From positions 1 through 64,000 of IMG/VR virus record IMGVR_UViG_3300020469_000001: 64,000 bases of DNA; one strand, 5' to 3'. The number at the start of each line of letters is the position of its first letter. The first letter of the stretch is position 1. The translations under genes were made by a program, and so were the position numbers. The DNA comes from a virus. Of the stretch, positions 36,595 through 43,997 are shown piece by piece. The notes beneath the pieces were generated by a model. The model ran no database searches. It was not told the origin of the DNA and saw only the letters and a program-made list of their open reading frames with translations.

Positions 36595-37802
36595 TCTTGC
36601 TCCTCGCTTGGTGGGGTCTCTTGTGGCCTACCACCTTCTTCGGGATTTGCGGCTGAACCTGCGATATTCGCAGGAACTCTTGGTTTATCAAATCCTGAGA
36701 TTTCTTCAAGTCTTAATGCCTCCCTTGCTTCATTCGGTGTCATAATACCTGAGTTCACAAGTGTAGCATAGTAGCTTGCTTGGTCTCTTAACTCTGGTTG
36801 AAGTGCTGGAATTCCAGACACATTCTCATCAAGTTTAAAACCGAAGTATCTCTCGAAAGCATACCTAATCTTGTTAGTGATTGGTAGTATGGTTTCTAAA
36901 TAATATAATCTATGGTTTGGTCGTAAATTTGCATTATTACCGCTATCCATCAAAATTGGTGGTACACCTAACGCTTTAAGTATTATCTTTTCATTAGTGG
37001 CGATGCCATCTTGAAAGTCTAAGTTCTTAAAATTAACTTCTGTTAAGTTTTCCACTGTTAAACCACCATCTAAAAATAATGGTCGTCTTCCACCAGACTG
37101 TGGATTGTATCTTGCAACCCAAGCCTGTAACATTCTCTCTTTGATTTTCTCAGAGAGTGTGTTTGGTGATTTCAGTACCAATCCTGGTACTGCTCCATTC
37201 TTGAAGAAGTTATCCTGGAATCTTCTCATGCTCGATAGTAACTGCATAGTTCTAAGAGCTGGTTTGAGTCTAGGTACTCCTCTATAAATAGAGTTAAAAC
37301 TGTTTTCTTTTATGTGTATAATTTCTGAAGGACTATAATCTATACTGTGGTCATAAGTATACTTCTCTACGTAAGTATTCTCGTCACTATGTATAGTCAT
37401 GTGATCTGCTGGAAGATGATAGAGATGTCTACCATCAAAATAAACAAAGATATTTCCATCAATCAGTAAGTCTATCAAAAGATTTCTTTTAAATGTGCTT
37501 ACATCTTGAAATGGATTTGGTTCTTTATTTAGTAGTAAGTCTACTCTACTTCTTCTTATGTCTTTCTTTATAGGTTGTACACCTATTATCTTTTCTCCTA
37601 CATCAAATGGTACTTCAGCTGAATCATCCACAATCATGTTGACCGCTCTATTTACCACTTCTAATGATTCGTAAGCATTTCGATAAGTTATAATATTTTC
37701 ACGGCTATCAATAGTCATTCCCTCATCACGGGAAATCACATATTGTGCAGGATTTTCTTTTTCCTGTTTATCTCTGCCTAAAAATCTATCGTACCATGCC
37801 AT
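36591..37802 (-). CDS. Portal protein, HK97 family (403 aa)
   Basis: YRNAYESLEVVNRAVNMIVDDSAEVPFDVGE, then LLNKEPNPFQDVSTFKRNLLIDLLIDGNIFVYFDG and ALGVPPILMDSGNNANLRPNHRLYYLETILPI are signature stretches of the phage portal (SPP1/HK97) family. The length is normal. The dodecameric ring sits at the head vertex and is the docking site for terminase. The start overlaps the HNH gene end by 17 bp. Confidence 0.93.
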   Translation of the reverse strand: MAWYDRFLGRDKQEKENPAQYVISRDEGMTIDSRENIITYRNAYESLEVVNRAVNMIVDDSAEVPFDVGEKIIGVQPIKKDIRRSRVDLLLNKEPNPFQDVSTFKRNLLIDLLIDGNIFVYFDGRHLYHLPADHMTIHSDENTYVEKYTYDHSIDYSPSEIIHIKENSFNSIYRGVPRLKPALRTMQLLSSMRRFQDNFFKNGAVPGLVLKSPNTLSEKIKERMLQAWVARYNPQSGGRRPLFLDGGLTVENLTEVNFKNLDFQDGIATNEKIILKALGVPPILMDSGNNANLRPNHRLYYLETILPITNKIRYAFERYFGFKLDENVSGIPALQPELRDQASYYATLVNSGIMTPNEAREALRLEEISGFDKPRVPANIAGSAANPEEGGRPQETPPSEEQE

Positions 37803-38160
37803 ATTTTTGTCTCTGTATATCCACCCAATGTTGTTGTTTCTTTGCTGTTAATAACTTTGGTCGTTTTCCATATATGTTATGCAGTTTCAGGTGGTGCATA
37901 TGACATAAAGTAACAGCTTGGTTATAAACTTCGTCTTCGTTTTCTTTTATGAAATCTTCACGAAGTGCTAGTATTTCTTCTTCTGTCTTAATGGTGATAT
38001 TTTTTTGTTTCATCCACCATTCAAGTAATTCAGTTAGTCCGTTATAGTGATGAAAGTCCAGATTCTCTGTACTTCCACAGATGTAACATTCCGTCTCTTT
38101 TTTATATTTAGACTTGGCCTTGTCACGAACATATTTAACTAAATCTCTTTTTAAAGTCAT
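37786..38160 (-). CDS. HNH endonuclease next to terminase (124 aa)
   Basis: CYICGS (Cys25, Cys28), LDFHHYNGL and TLCHMHHLKLHNIYG make up a complete HNH/ββα-metal finger with two zinc-binding pairs and the catalytic His. HNH proteins next to terminase and portal genes are often needed for DNA packaging or cos cleavage in HK97-like phages. It is the first gene behind the promoter at 38181-38209, and the terminase stop lies only 72 bases upstream. Confidence 0.88.
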   Translation of the reverse strand: MTLKRDLVKYVRDKAKSKYKKETECYICGSTENLDFHHYNGLTELLEWWMKQKNITIKTEEEILALREDFIKENEDEVYNQAVTLCHMHHLKLHNIYGKRPKLLTAKKQQHWVDIQRQKYGMVR

Positions 38161-38180
38161 AAACCTACTTGTATATTAGA

Positions 38181-38209
38181 ATTGTAACAAAAATTTTAGC
38201 TCATGTCAA
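38181..38209 (-). promoter_or_regulatory. Promoter of the HNH-portal-capsid operon
   Basis: Leftward TTGACA (38204-38209), 17-bp spacer, TACAAT (38181-38186), with AAAATAGTTC before the -35. The predicted start near 38174 leaves a 14-base leader before the HNH gene. This splits terminase from the head genes and could give late structural genes their own control. Confidence 0.8.
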
Positions 38210-38231
38210 GAACTATTTTTGATAGGTATAA

Positions 38232-39530
38232 TTAAAAGGTAGTGGCACTTGTTTCAAACGAATAGAGTGCATATCGAATCGCGTCTGCCATGTGAGACGC
38301 ATAGTTATGTTTAGGTTTTTCTTTTAATAGATTTGGATTTGGATCCCACTGATATTGGTCTAAACAAAGTAATGATTCTTTACAACCTTGATGAACGAAA
38401 AGTTGGTCATTATCTACTATACCTGCTACTGCTCCGATGCCATCTAGTACTGACTTTTTGGCATTAATAGTGCTAATATCATAGTTTTGTGCAAAGTCAA
38501 ATCTTGTTTGTTGAGCTGCAGAATCTATGTAAATGTAGTCTATGTCCCACTTAATTATAAGTTTGTTAATTTCTATTGCATGCTGTTCAGTAGTTCGTTC
38601 ACTATCTAAATATTCGTCTACTAAATAGTATTTATCTGCGTCCCAGTCATACGCAATCACACAGAAAGCTGTAGGATCTTTGTACCCTACGTCCATTCCT
38701 GCAAAAATATCCATTCTTCCAGTTTCTAGTTCGGATAAATCTGCAATCTGTGTTTCATGATTAAATGCCCATACCTGACCTTCAAAAACATTGAAGTCAG
38801 CCATATATTCCTGATTAAATTCAGCTTCTGACATCGTCTTTTTAGCTTCGTCAATATCTGTTTGTGATAATCTAGGATTTTCGTGATAAGTTGCTCGTAC
38901 TGAAGCCCACTCTGGGAACTCATCGCTGAATCCTCTATGCCAGAACTCTGCAAACCAATTATTTCTACCCCGTGGAGTTGAGATAAATATAGCTTTAGAG
39001 TTTTCTTTATCTAGTGTAGGTCTTAGTGCTACATTGAAAGCATCTCTGCCATCAACAAGAGCCGCTTCATCAAATATGATGAGATCATAACTTCTACCTA
39101 CCACAGAGTCTACTTGGTTAACAGAACCCATACGAATTGTTGAGCCATTTGATAGCTCAATAACTTTATCTTTTGCATTATCTCTAGTAACTTCTAAATC
39201 AAAGTGTTTAATCAGTTGTCTTTGTAAATCAAATGAGATTTGTGATAAAGAGTAGTTAGGCGACATAAGTAAAACATTAGAACCTGGTACTAATGTGATT
39301 AATTGTCCTATGATATTTGCAATATAAGTTTTGCCCTGCCTACGAGAAATCGCAGCACATACAAATCTATATTTGGGGTTGTTTATAGCGTTGATCAACG
39401 CTGTTTGTGATGAATTAGGCTGAACGCCTAGTAAGTCCATGTAACCATTAATAGGTAACTTTATAAATTTTCTTTCATCAAATGTCATTAGTTCATCACT
39501 AAGGACATCTTTTCTGCTAATGGTTATCAA
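38232..39530 (-). CDS. terL: Terminase large subunit (432 aa)
   Basis: The ATPase has a Walker A-like SRRQGKTY (~residue 62), Walker B LIIFDEAAL (~150) and coupling motif FISTPRGRNNWF. The nuclease domain follows with FAGMDVGYKDPTAF (first metal-binding Asp), DYIYIDSAAQQTRFDFA and HMADAIRYALYSF (final Asp). It powers DNA into the prohead and cuts the concatemer. Length and order are typical. It overlaps the next upstream small gene by four bases. Confidence 0.95.
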   Translation of the reverse strand: MITISRKDVLSDELMTFDERKFIKLPINGYMDLLGVQPNSSQTALINAINNPKYRFVCAAISRRQGKTYIANIIGQLITLVPGSNVLLMSPNYSLSQISFDLQRQLIKHFDLEVTRDNAKDKVIELSNGSTIRMGSVNQVDSVVGRSYDLIIFDEAALVDGRDAFNVALRPTLDKENSKAIFISTPRGRNNWFAEFWHRGFSDEFPEWASVRATYHENPRLSQTDIDEAKKTMSEAEFNQEYMADFNVFEGQVWAFNHETQIADLSELETGRMDIFAGMDVGYKDPTAFCVIAYDWDADKYYLVDEYLDSERTTEQHAIEINKLIIKWDIDYIYIDSAAQQTRFDFAQNYDISTINAKKSVLDGIGAVAGIVDNDQLFVHQGCKESLLCLDQYQWDPNPNLLKEKPKHNYASHMADAIRYALYSFETSATTF

Positions 39531-39763
39531 TGTATTGTCTCGTTGAAAAATAATAATGTATCGTCTTCGTCATCGAGAAGACCCGCCTCTTTGGCTTTTT
39601 CGTAAAGGTATAAAAAGGAGGCTGACATCTGTTTTAAGTTTTTTTCTGATGATGAGAGGTTTCGTTTATCTGCTACCTCTAACATTTTTGCTAAAAAATT
39701 ATGTGCATGAATTTGACTTTCATCTAACCATACTTTTCTTCCGTCAGTTGTGGGTAATCCCAT
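39527..39763 (-). CDS. Small acidic protein upstream of terminase (78 aa)
   Basis: Its stop overlaps the terminase start (ATGA-type), which implies translational coupling. The sequence (VWLDESQIHAHNFLAKMLEVADKRNLSSSEKNLKQMSASFLYLYEKAKEAGLLDDEDD, residues 12-69) is helical and could be a cryptic terminase partner. No HTH is obvious, and another gene at 50912-51364 is the better small-terminase candidate. Confidence 0.6.
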   Translation of the reverse strand: MGLPTTDGRKVWLDESQIHAHNFLAKMLEVADKRNLSSSEKNLKQMSASFLYLYEKAKEAGLLDDEDDTLLFFNETIH

Positions 39764-39775
39764 ATTTTCTCCTTT

Positions 39776-40066
39776 CTACCATTTAACTTTATTTGCCCAG
39801 TATGCTGCTGACATCTTGCCTCGGGCAATATTTCTTCTATGTCTAGCTTTAAAACTCTTACGCTTCATCTTCATTCTACGAGACTCTCCAGCTTTAGGTT
39901 TCCCTGCTGTTTTAGCTCCTTTTTGTCCAAAACGAATAGTTTTAATTTTATTTCCAACTTTTGCCACTACTATGTGTGACTTGGTTCTGTGGCCAGGGGT
40001 TCTTTTGGGCTTGTTGAATCCTCTGACACCTGCTCTTTTGAGTCTTGGGTCGCGCTTACGGGGCAT
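39776..40066 (-). CDS. Basic phage protein, DUF6321-type (96 aa)
   Basis: RLKRAGVRGFNKPKRTPGH, SHIVVAKVGNKIKTIRFGQKGA and ESRRMKMKRKSFKARHRRNIARGKMSAAYWANKVKW are the conserved blocks of a family I know from cyanophages and other marine phages (DUF6321). The very high Arg/Lys content suggests nucleic-acid contact. Role unknown. It is one of at least six strongly basic small proteins in this stretch. Confidence 0.75.
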   Translation of the reverse strand: MPRKRDPRLKRAGVRGFNKPKRTPGHRTKSHIVVAKVGNKIKTIRFGQKGAKTAGKPKAGESRRMKMKRKSFKARHRRNIARGKMSAAYWANKVKW

Positions 40067-40067
40067 A

Positions 40068-40628
40068 TTAGTCTCTAAAATTCCAAAATACTAGTGCGTA
40101 TCTTGTCCCTGAGGTCACTTTATCTACACCGTGCCACCATTTAGCTTTTATTTCTAAGCCGTCTTGTGGAAACTGTATAGCTTGACCAACTTTTTGTTCT
40201 AAAGGTTGCTCTTTATTCTTACCTAGTGAAAGATTACCACCTTCATAATCATCATTTAAAGGAATAATAACAATATCTTTTGCAGTTTTGTTAGTTCCTT
40301 CTTTCCAATAATTACTCTGGCACATCCACATACTATCTCTGTGAGGATTGGTAAAATCTCCTTCCTCATACTTCATTACTTTACTTCTGTAGACAGGTAA
40401 ACCGTCCCAAGTATCAAAGCAACTTAATTCAGATTGCTGTACGCTTCTGCCTCTGCCACCTTTTTTGAGAACGACAGTATTTGCTTCCAGCTCATCTTTT
40501 GTCATGTTCTGTGCATCAACATCAAAGTTTATATCTCTTTTATATATATCATCTTCCCAGCTTTCAACAGAGTTTATTATCTGTTGACAGCGTTCTTTTG
40601 ATAGTGCGTTCTCAGTGTATTTTAACAT
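40068..40628 (-). CDS. 2-oxoglutarate/Fe(II)-dependent dioxygenase (186 aa)
   Basis: The protein has the prolyl-4-hydroxylase-like layout: an H-x-D in NPHRDSMW, then the distal His in KWWHGVDKVTSGTRYALVFW with the Arg that binds 2-oxoglutarate eleven or so residues later. These enzymes hydroxylate proteins or nucleic acids. They are frequent in marine phages, where targets are unproven. It is inserted among basic virion-like genes; possibly it modifies one of those Lys/Pro-rich proteins. Confidence 0.8.
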   Translation of the reverse strand: MLKYTENALSKERCQQIINSVESWEDDIYKRDINFDVDAQNMTKDELEANTVVLKKGGRGRSVQQSELSCFDTWDGLPVYRSKVMKYEEGDFTNPHRDSMWMCQSNYWKEGTNKTAKDIVIIPLNDDYEGGNLSLGKNKEQPLEQKVGQAIQFPQDGLEIKAKWWHGVDKVTSGTRYALVFWNFRD

Positions 40629-40900
40629 TATCTTCCTCGTCTAGGTAGTATTCTTCCTGCTGACCTTTTGCCAAAGGTTGCTCTTTTTGGATTTAGTGTT
40701 TTACCAAATCTTGGACCAATTGCCTTTGGAGCTGCACCATAAAATCCTGCTGAGCTAGACAACGGGCTTTTTGTATTAACAAAAGTTCCTGCTGCTGCAT
40801 TCAAATCTCTGGTTAGTCCTCTTTTTAGTTTATGTTTACGAATCTTCTGAGTACCATGTACACCAGTAGGGCCGCTTAAAAATGAACCTGTTCTAGCCAT
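40628..40900 (-). CDS. Basic Gly-rich small protein (90 aa)
   Basis: The protein is rich in Arg, Lys and Gly (GTQKIRKHKLKRGLTRDLNAAAG; GRILPRRGR at the end) and has no hydrophobic core. Its stop overlaps the dioxygenase start by one base, and its start overlaps the upstream gene by eight bases. A DNA- or RNA-binding or internal virion role is plausible; no family recognised. Confidence 0.65.
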   Translation of the reverse strand: MARTGSFLSGPTGVHGTQKIRKHKLKRGLTRDLNAAAGTFVNTKSPLSSSAGFYGAAPKAIGPRFGKTLNPKRATFGKRSAGRILPRRGR

Positions 40901-41090
40901 TTCTTTCTCCTATAAGCTTTTTAATTTGCTTATCCCGAAAATTACACTCCTGCATAGTTGCGTAATTTTTCATTTTTACTAATTGGGAGAGGGCTCTGCG
41001 TCTTGTTATTACTACAGTAGCCACGGTTTTTTCAATCGCCGAAAGCTGTTGAGTCATTTCAAACTTTTTAGCTAGTGTGCGACTGTTCAT
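40893..41090 (-). CDS. Small helical basic protein (65 aa)
   Basis: MNSRTLAKKFEMTQQLSAIEKTVATVVITRRRALSQLVKMKN is one or two amphipathic helices, followed by CNFRDKQIKKLIGERNG. It sits directly after the DUF5872-like gene with no gap. Nothing recognisable beyond a possible coiled-coil. Confidence 0.6.
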   Translation of the reverse strand: MNSRTLAKKFEMTQQLSAIEKTVATVVITRRRALSQLVKMKNYATMQECNFRDKQIKKLIGERNG

Positions 41091-41378
41091 TTACCTTCTC
41101 CTTCTTCGTGTTGTTTTTCTTTTTCGTTTAACAAAGGTTGATACGTTTCTAGGTTTGCCACCAGGATTACCTGCTCTCCTCTTGCGTGTTACTGCAGATC
41201 GTTTCTGCGCCGAAGTCATTCTTCGAGCTTTACTAGCTGGTACGCATTTGGGATAGCCTCCCTTACTTCGTGCGGATTTTCTTCCACACGGAGGGTGTCC
41301 TCCTCCTTTTCTCTTACGAGAAATATCTACCCAACCTTCTTTGAACCATTTTGTTAGTCCACCTTTAGGTTTTGCCAT
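41091..41378 (-). CDS. DUF5872-type basic protein (95 aa)
   Basis: GLTKWFKEGWVDISRKRKGGGHPPCGRKSARSKGGYPKCVPASKARRMTSAQKRSAVTRKRRAGNPGGKP, seen in residues 7-76 and broken up here only for description, has the WVDISR, PCGR, YPKCVPASKA and KRSAVxRKRRAGNPGGKP blocks of DUF5872, a family shared by cyanophages and giant viruses. Two conserved Cys may bind metal. The C-terminus ends in a pure Arg/Lys tail. Function unknown. Confidence 0.8.
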   Translation of the reverse strand: MAKPKGGLTKWFKEGWVDISRKRKGGGHPPCGRKSARSKGGYPKCVPASKARRMTSAQKRSAVTRKRRAGNPGGKPRNVSTFVKRKRKTTRRRRR

Positions 41379-41575
41379 TACTTCCTTCTTTTACGTCCAG
41401 TACCCATACGATACCTTCCGCCTTTGGCTTTGTAAGTTTTTACTAGCCATCCATTAGCATATGCTGATGGGTATACCTTAAACTTTCTCTTTGCTTGTGC
41501 TTTTACTCTTGCATAAAGAGTAGGGTTTGTAGGTACTGGCCTTTTCTTAGCGGCCTTTCTTCTTTTTCTTGCCAT
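41378..41575 (-). CDS. Conserved basic phage protein (65 aa)
   Basis: TLYARVKAQAKRKFKVYPSAYANGWLVKTYKAKGG is a block widely seen with DUF5872 in marine phages and giant viruses, here as a separate gene with basic ends. It overlaps the DUF5872-like start by one base, so the two are probably made and used together. Confidence 0.8.
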   Translation of the reverse strand: MARKRRKAAKKRPVPTNPTLYARVKAQAKRKFKVYPSAYANGWLVKTYKAKGGRYRMGTGRKRRK

Positions 41576-41591
41576 TGAATCTCCTCAATGC

Positions 41592-41615
41592 ATAGTGGGC
41601 GTTTCAGCCCACTAT
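41592..41615 (-). other. Intercistronic 9-bp hairpin
   Basis: ATAGTGGGC and GCCCACTAT pair with a six-base loop between the membrane protein gene and the basic-protein operon. No U-run follows on either strand, so it probably acts as an mRNA processing or stability element rather than a terminator. Confidence 0.55.
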
Positions 41616-41628
41616 ACCCCCGAAATGT

Positions 41629-41805
41629 TTATTTATCTTTCGCTTTGCCAACATTTAAGGCAAACCAGTCAACTAGTTTATAGACTTTCTTCATCCAACC
41701 GTCATCTATAGGGGTTGGAGTTAAAGCTGCTATTAGAGAACAGATCATTACTATTGTTGGTAATACTGCTATCCATGCTTGGAGCCATTCAAAGAATCCT
41801 AACAT
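41629..41805 (-). CDS. Single-TM membrane protein, possible holin (58 aa)
   Basis: MLGFFEWLQAWIAVLPTIVMICSLIAALTPTPIDDGW gives one membrane helix (about residues 10-29), then KKVYKLVDWFALNVGKAKDK, an amphipathic basic tail. The AALTPTPxDD plus LALNVGKAK pattern recurs in small membrane proteins of marine phages. Size and topology fit a holin, but several other membrane proteins in this window compete for that role. GGAGAT ribosome site. Confidence 0.65.
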   Translation of the reverse strand: MLGFFEWLQAWIAVLPTIVMICSLIAALTPTPIDDGWMKKVYKLVDWFALNVGKAKDK

Positions 41806-41854
41806 ACTTATCTCCTATCGTACTAAAAAGTACTCCTTGCGATGTATACGCGTC

Positions 41855-42430
41855 CTAGTAGCCTTGGCCACCTGGATTATCCTGCAAAGTGTCTAATTGA
41901 CCTCTCCACAGACCTTCCTTATTCACTTTGTTTCCATGGCTAAAAAACCAAGGTAACCCAGTAACATAAGTATTTAAGATCCTCTCGAGTCGAGTTTTAT
42001 GCTCTATCTTCACTGTGCATCTATACAGCTTTTTACAACTGTAATCGACAACATATAAACCGCCAAACAGGCCGTCATTATTTTCTAATTTTCTTGCTTC
42101 GTCTAAATTCTTAACACAAATGGTATTGAAAGTGTCATGTCCAAATTGAAATGACTGTGCGTTGTTATTTGCGTCTCGAGTGATCGTTATTACTTCATTA
42201 CGAACGCTAATTGTATGTGCATCAGCCCAGATACAGAACGGTTGTAAACCTATAGCTTGTTGGTTAGTTCTGCTTTGTCCTTCTAATTTTTCCCATGTTT
42301 CTTTTTTGAAGAATCTAGTATTTCCTCTTCTAGAGAATAAGTCACCATACAACACTGGCACTTCCCTATCATTTGGAACTGCGTTATCGTTGTAAAATGC
42401 TCTTGCTATTTGATATGGTGTTTTTTGCAT
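41855..42430 (-). CDS. Hypothetical protein (191 aa)
   Basis: It opens MQKTPYQIARAFYNDNAVPNDREVPVLYGDLFSRRGNTRFFKKETWEKL and is a mixed alpha/beta globular protein (FQFGHDTFNTICVKNLDEARKL; GLYVVDYSCKKLYRCTVKIE). No catalytic pattern is evident. There is no clear ribosome site; the structured 125-bp gap upstream may matter for its expression. Confidence 0.55.
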   Translation of the reverse strand: MQKTPYQIARAFYNDNAVPNDREVPVLYGDLFSRRGNTRFFKKETWEKLEGQSRTNQQAIGLQPFCIWADAHTISVRNEVITITRDANNNAQSFQFGHDTFNTICVKNLDEARKLENNDGLFGGLYVVDYSCKKLYRCTVKIEHKTRLERILNTYVTGLPWFFSHGNKVNKEGLWRGQLDTLQDNPGGQGY

Positions 42431-42448
42431 AATTCTTTGTAGAAGGGC

Positions 42449-42527
42449 GGATTGGAGACCCCTCGATATTTTTCCGTGTCATGATATAATATCATGCTTT
42501 TGCGTTTAGTATAAGGTCATCCAATCC
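42449..42527. other. Structured intergenic segment with nested inverted repeats
   Basis: GGATTGGAGACC at 42449-42460 can pair with GGTCATCCAATCC at 42515-42527, enclosing a 17-bp palindrome CATGATATAATATCATG at 42480-42496. Further right, 42536-42546 reads GATCACCTCCT, complementary to a very strong Shine-Dalgarno on the leftward strand that is followed by only a short frame. Possibly a leader or regulatory RNA for the 191-residue gene. Confidence 0.5.
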
Positions 42528-42554
42528 TAAATTGTTGATCACCTCCTCGGTAAA

Positions 42555-42728
42555 CTACTTGCAGGGTTTGTTTCTTTTACGAATTCCTGACTGTAAAGCT
42601 TTTGGTAATTTTTTCTGCGCTGCAGATAAACAAGGTTTGAGTCCGCTCATACCTTTTTTCTTTTTACCTTTTCCTTTCTTCTTTGGTCGGCCTCTTTTAG
42701 AGCCGTAAGTTCCTTTGCCTCTTGGCAT
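42555..42728 (-). CDS. Very basic small protein (57 aa)
   Basis: MPRGKGTYGSKRGRPKKKGKGKKKKGMSGL is followed by PCLSAAQKKLPKALQSGIRKRNKPCK. This matches a type of tiny phage protein found near structural genes in marine phages. The frame stays open for 20 codons after its TAG stop (FTEEVINNLGLDDLILNAKA), so amber readthrough or a separate mini-gene starting at the internal GTG is possible. Confidence 0.65.
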   Translation of the reverse strand: MPRGKGTYGSKRGRPKKKGKGKKKKGMSGLKPCLSAAQKKLPKALQSGIRKRNKPCK

Positions 42729-42739
42729 ACTTCATCTCC

Positions 42740-42928
42740 CTAAGTCCAACGAGGTGGCTCGTCTGGACACTCAGCCCATCGTAGTTTTGTTTTGAGGGGC
42801 ATAAAACAGTGACAAATCTTACAAGTTTTCCAAAACTTACTATAGTTTGGACACTGTTCACAAATCTTTAATCTTTCTTTATGTGACTTTTTATTCGAAG
42901 TCCGCGTACCAATTCGTTCCATATTCAT
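42740..42928 (-). CDS. Small zinc-ribbon-like protein (62 aa)
   Basis: CEQCPNYSKFWKTCKICHCFMPLKTKLRWAECPDEPPRW has five or six cysteines in C-x2-C spacing, a zinc-binding knuckle widely found in small phage proteins of unknown function. The gene starts inside the end of the methyltransferase gene (38-bp overlap). Confidence 0.75.
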   Translation of the reverse strand: MNMERIGTRTSNKKSHKERLKICEQCPNYSKFWKTCKICHCFMPLKTKLRWAECPDEPPRWT

Positions 42929-43394
42929 TTAATTTATTAGTCCACCATTCTTCGTTATGTAGACTTACATGAAAATTAGTACCATCACTAAACTTTTTAA
43001 TTGCTGGTTTAGTATCAATATGAAAATACACAGAGTTTCCTAAAAAGAATATTGAGTGTAGTACACTATCGACTTCTTCTGGTAGTATGTGTTCCATCAC
43101 ATCTACACATAGTACTAAATCGAAAAAGTTACATTTATATCCTGCTAGTTTATTATACTTAGCTACGTAAGGATCGTATAGTGTTGGCATTGGTATACCC
43201 CAATCTTCGTGTACATTCTGTCGAGTGTACTGCCAACCTTTACCACAACCAAAGTCTAAAACATTGACAGGATTTACTCTGTCTATAACTTTCTTAATTA
43301 TATCTTTGTTCTTTACTGTTGTTCTACCACTCATTGTAGTAGTGTTTTCATGAACCCAGACATACTCTTTAGCAAGTCTTTCCTTATCGATCAT
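42891..43394 (-). CDS. SAM-dependent methyltransferase (167 aa)
   Basis: NVLDFGCGKGWQYT (about residues 44-57) is the SAM-binding motif I, and FDLVLCVDVMEHI is the motif typical of small-molecule, lipid or glycan methyltransferases (class I). It lacks DPPY/NPPF, so it is not a classical N6-adenine DNA methylase. The substrate is unknown. Its start overlaps the upstream basic protein gene by four bases (ATGA). Confidence 0.8.
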   Translation of the reverse strand: MIDKERLAKEYVWVHENTTTMSGRTTVKNKDIIKKVIDRVNPVNVLDFGCGKGWQYTRQNVHEDWGIPMPTLYDPYVAKYNKLAGYKCNFFDLVLCVDVMEHILPEEVDSVLHSIFFLGNSVYFHIDTKPAIKKFSDGTNFHVSLHNEEWWTNKLNEYGTNWYADFE

Positions 43395-43549
43395 CTTGTT
43401 CTTTTACGATTAGGGTTGTGTGATCTTCTCTTTAAATTTTTCTTTCTAGCAAGTAATCTTTTCATTCTGCTAGTAAGTTCTGGAGACTCATTCTTTTCTT
43501 CTGAGTGCTCCACTGCCTTTTTCAAGGCTTCTTTTATTTCGTTAGCCAT
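43391..43549 (-). CDS. Small basic helical protein (52 aa)
   Basis: The ATG at 43549 lies inside the end of the upstream gene. MANEIKEALKKAVEHSEEKNESPELTSRMKRLLARKKNLKRR begins acidic-helical and ends in a Lys/Arg tail (SHNPNRKRTR). It overlaps the methyltransferase start as ATGA. No family assigned; it fits the group of basic small proteins here. Confidence 0.6.
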   Translation of the reverse strand: MANEIKEALKKAVEHSEEKNESPELTSRMKRLLARKKNLKRRSHNPNRKRTR

Positions 43550-43716
43550 GTAAGTGCTTCCTGTTTAGTTTTAAATATTTGGTGGTCTATTCCATCTCCT
43601 TTTAGATGCCATAGTCCTCTTTTTTCATAAAGTTCTACACCTTCAGGTACTTCTGTTTTTACCTTTTTCATTTTAGGTGCTTTTGTTATATCTTTTTTAG
43701 AATAATCTAATTCCAT
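43534..43716 (-). CDS. Small hypothetical protein (60 aa)
   Basis: The sequence MELDYSKKDITKAPKMKKVKTEVPEGVELYEKRGLWHLKGDGIDHQIFKTKQEALTWLTK is compact (GLWHLKG, HQIFKTKQEALTWL), like a small beta-beta-alpha domain. GGAGAAAACA precedes the ATG. Unknown function. Confidence 0.6.
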   Translation of the reverse strand: MELDYSKKDITKAPKMKKVKTEVPEGVELYEKRGLWHLKGDGIDHQIFKTKQEALTWLTK

Positions 43717-43725
43717 TGTTTTCTC

Positions 43726-43923
43726 CTATGAGTGCATACTCCATATTGTAAATATGACGGTTGCTGCTCCGACAATAACCCCACCAGCTGCAGAAATCAG
43801 TATTGTTTCTACACGCTTTAAGCTATTATCCATGTCGTCAAAGCGGTTAAATGCAGTTTTCCATCGCTCCGCGCAGACTGCTTCATGCCTAGCTAGATCG
43901 TTTGCCACTTGTTCAGCGTCCAT
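43726..43923 (-). CDS. XhlA-like membrane protein, possible holin accessory (65 aa)
   Basis: CAERWKTAFNRFDDMDNSLKRVETILISAAGGVIVGAATVIFTIWSMHS has a cytoplasmic helix ending in one C-terminal membrane helix, the layout of the hemolysin XhlA family found beside phage holins. GGGAG lies before the ATG. It is the first annotated gene behind the promoter at 43966-43994. Confidence 0.7.
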   Translation of the reverse strand: MDAEQVANDLARHEAVCAERWKTAFNRFDDMDNSLKRVETILISAAGGVIVGAATVIFTIWSMHS

Positions 43924-43965
43924 TTGTTACTCCCTTTTCTTAACTTTTGTATTAAATACATGATA

Positions 43966-43994
43966 ATTATATCAAATTACCAACCTGATGTCAA
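43966..43994 (-). promoter_or_regulatory. Promoter downstream of the cyclase gene
   Basis: Leftward TTGACA (43989-43994), 17-bp spacer, TATAAT (43966-43971). The upstream extension AAAATAGTAC overlaps the last codons of the cyclase gene, so this promoter restarts transcription right after the curli-like operon. Confidence 0.85.
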
Positions 43995-43997
43995 GTA

